Assembly: GCA_022828595.1 (NCBI GenBank)
Contig: JAKGHH010000003.1
Coordinates: forward strand, 14,198,934-14,262,933
Direction of reading: 5' to 3'
Origin: Nelumbo lutea
Taxonomy: Eukaryota > Streptophyta > Magnoliopsida > Proteales > Nelumbonaceae
Length of the DNA: 64,000 bases
The notes under the pieces were generated by a model, which made no database searches, was not told the origin of the DNA, and saw only the letters and a program-made list of their open reading frames with translations. The position numbers and the translations under genes are program-made. Below, piece by piece: positions 62,463-64,000 of this stretch; positions within the stretch are counted from its first letter, which is position 1; every line of letters starts with the position of its first letter.

Positions 62463-63205
62463 GTTTTGGAGCAATAAAACAAAAATTTAAATATTTATGC
62501 CATAATTATGGTTTAAAATCTAAATATTTTATGTTAGATGTTTAATATAGATGGAATTCTAACTATTTTACGGTAGAAAGTTGTATTCCCTATAAACAAA
62601 TTATTTTTTATTTTTATAATTCAAAAAGGTCACATGATATTATACTTGATGAAAATTGGGAAATGGGTATTTGTATAAGAGATTTTTTACACAATTTTTA
62701 TGATGCAACTAAAGAATTTTTGGTTGTTTATTACCCAACTAGTTGTCTTTTAGTTAATCAATTATTCATGATCAATGAATGTTTTGCAAAATATAGAAAA
62801 AATCCATAATTTAAAAGTATTATTGAAGTAATGGAAAATGGATTTAAAAAATATTGGGAAAACATTTTTCCTCTTTGTTGTTTAGCTGCAATATTAGATC
62901 CTAGGATTAAAAAAGATGGTGTAGATATTTTACTTGAATAAAAAATAAAAAGTTAATAGTTTATTATTTGAAATGTATAGTTTATATGAGTCTAATATGA
63001 TATAGAATAAAAATTCTACAACTTGTACAAGTGCAACTTTCACTTCTGAAACAACTTATTCCGGAAGTGCAAAAGATAGAGTTTGGTCTTTAATAAGTAG
63101 GAGGCAGAAACCTGTTGCCACCCCATCAACAAGTTCATTTATTGAACTTAATTTTTATTTACAAGTAATTTTTTTCTAGTTTAAGTGATTCCTTCGACTC
63201 GAAAG

Positions 63206-63434
63206 CAAGGTTCAAAGTATCAACATAGACCGATACACTAATAGGGCATATCAGCCTATATCGGTACTTTTTTTAATGTTTTATTTATTTTTTCAAAACC
63301 GGTTCAGAGGGATCGGTTTAAGGCCCGACTACCCTCTGAACCATGGTTTGACCCAATATAACCTCTGGAGGGGCGTATTGGGAAGCCATCGGCATGATAC
63401 GTATCAGTCGATATGTGCCAATATTTGAACCTTG
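63206..63434. mobile_element. hAT MITE nested in the hAT transposase (229 bp)
   Basis: The ends CAAGGTTCAAA and TTTGAACCTTG are a perfect 11-bp inverted repeat. The flanking 8-mers CTCGAAAG (63198-63205) and CTTGAAAG (63435-63442) are the same except for one C/T change. The interior has GATCGGTTTAAGG and CCGATACACTA words. It splits the transposase just before its C-terminal dimerisation domain. Confidence 0.85.
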
Positions 63435-63746
63435 CTTGAAAGGAATGAATAATTTTGATATTTTAGCATGGTAGAGTAGACATAAAAAAATTATCCAGTC
63501 CTTGCCACCATGACACGTGATCTACTAGCCCCTCTGGTGTCTACAATTCTATCAGAGTCTTGTTTTAGTATAGGTACTAGGGTATTGGATGACAAGAGAA
63601 GCTACATGACTGAAGAAAGTCTAGAAATGTACATCTACTTCAAAGATTTGCTAGATGTTGAGGACAGATTACAAGACAAAGGAGAGCATGACACTACACC
63701 TGATGATTCACCCGAAGTAGATGATCAAAATCAAGATGGAAATTGA

Positions 63747-64000
63747 GGTGGAATTTGAAGAAAAACGATGAAGACAATATTTTTTGTATACTCAATAATC
63801 GTGTACATTTTTTTTAATTATTGTAAATTTTGTTATTCAATTTTATTTGAATTATTTATTATTTTTTCAACAATGTAATTTTTTTATATTTTATTCCATT
63901 TTGTTAAGTATTTTTTGACCATTGTATGGTTGAAGTTTCAAATTTCAATGAAATAAAATTCCTATTTTTTTCCAATTTGTTGTCCATTTGGAATTTTGTA
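63747..64000. other. 3' flank of the hAT fossil
   Basis: AT-rich untranslated sequence with AATAAAATT near 63951 that could be a poly(A) signal. The element end is not seen before the window ends. Confidence 0.4.

Larger units (their letters stand above)
61427..63746 (+). pseudogene. Decayed Ac-like hAT transposase (BED-finger type)
   Basis: Fragments of one transposase appear in order across frames. An N-terminal region (MANSSRNQFPNMF) leads into a BED-finger remnant with SPIWKLF and GHLGRHLLTHE. Next are a central segment (61840-62070, FEKFLHISINPQFKEVYRNN), the catalytic-core piece SFDNANNNDSTINILKSQL with GKLFHIVCVCHILNLCIQDA (62230-62380), a YPVL-containing segment, and the C-terminal dimerisation domain (63510-63746, PLVSTILSESCFSIGTRVLD). 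Multiple stops, frameshifts, a (TA)n run and a MITE interrupt it. Such enzymes cut and paste hAT DNA, but this copy is dead. The element's terminal repeats are not located; its 3' end may lie outside the window. Confidence 0.85.

Overview
This is a repeat-dense stretch of an angiosperm nuclear genome. The evidence is a ten-exon plant housekeeping gene with GT-AG introns, LTR retrotransposons of both plant superfamilies, plant LINE fragments, a hAT fossil, many MITEs and AT-rich intergenic DNA. Only two host genes are well supported: CLP1, an mRNA 3'-end-processing and RNA-kinase-family protein (28467-55429, +), and a small intronless membrane-protein gene (10596-11123, -).

Layout. Bases 1-2340 are the 5' LTR, primer-binding site and gag of a minus-strand Ty3/gypsy element that runs off the left edge. 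2341-14852 is intergenic DNA carrying hAT-like and Tourist-like MITEs and the membrane-protein gene. 14858-25210 is a complete but decayed second copy of the same gypsy family, with 902/900 bp LTRs and target-site duplication ATAAC. Its gag-pol is broken by stops and frameshifts. It has two RNase H domains, typical of the Tat lineage. Between pol and the 3' LTR it carries an antisense gene with two consensus introns, its own TATA box and a dense cluster of ACGT motifs. 25216-28466 holds tandem duplications, a MITE, and exon-like sequence on the minus strand that may belong to a gene diverging from CLP1.

28467-55429 is CLP1. The ten exons join without a stop into 447 codons, with the Walker A motif intact. 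Intron 1 contains Copia A (-), intron 3 contains Copia B (-) with a nested hAT MITE, intron 7 contains two truncated LINEs (-), and intron 8 contains Copia C (+, duplication ATCAT). About 1.3 kb of coding sequence is therefore spread over 27 kb.

55430-64000 is intergenic again: hAT-like MITEs, a foldback with perfect 22-bp arms, and at 61.1-63.75 kb a decayed Ac-like hAT transposase interrupted by a 229-bp MITE.

Nothing was searched against a database. Family names come from motifs read in the translations. The most unusual item is the spliced antisense transcription unit inside the gypsy element.
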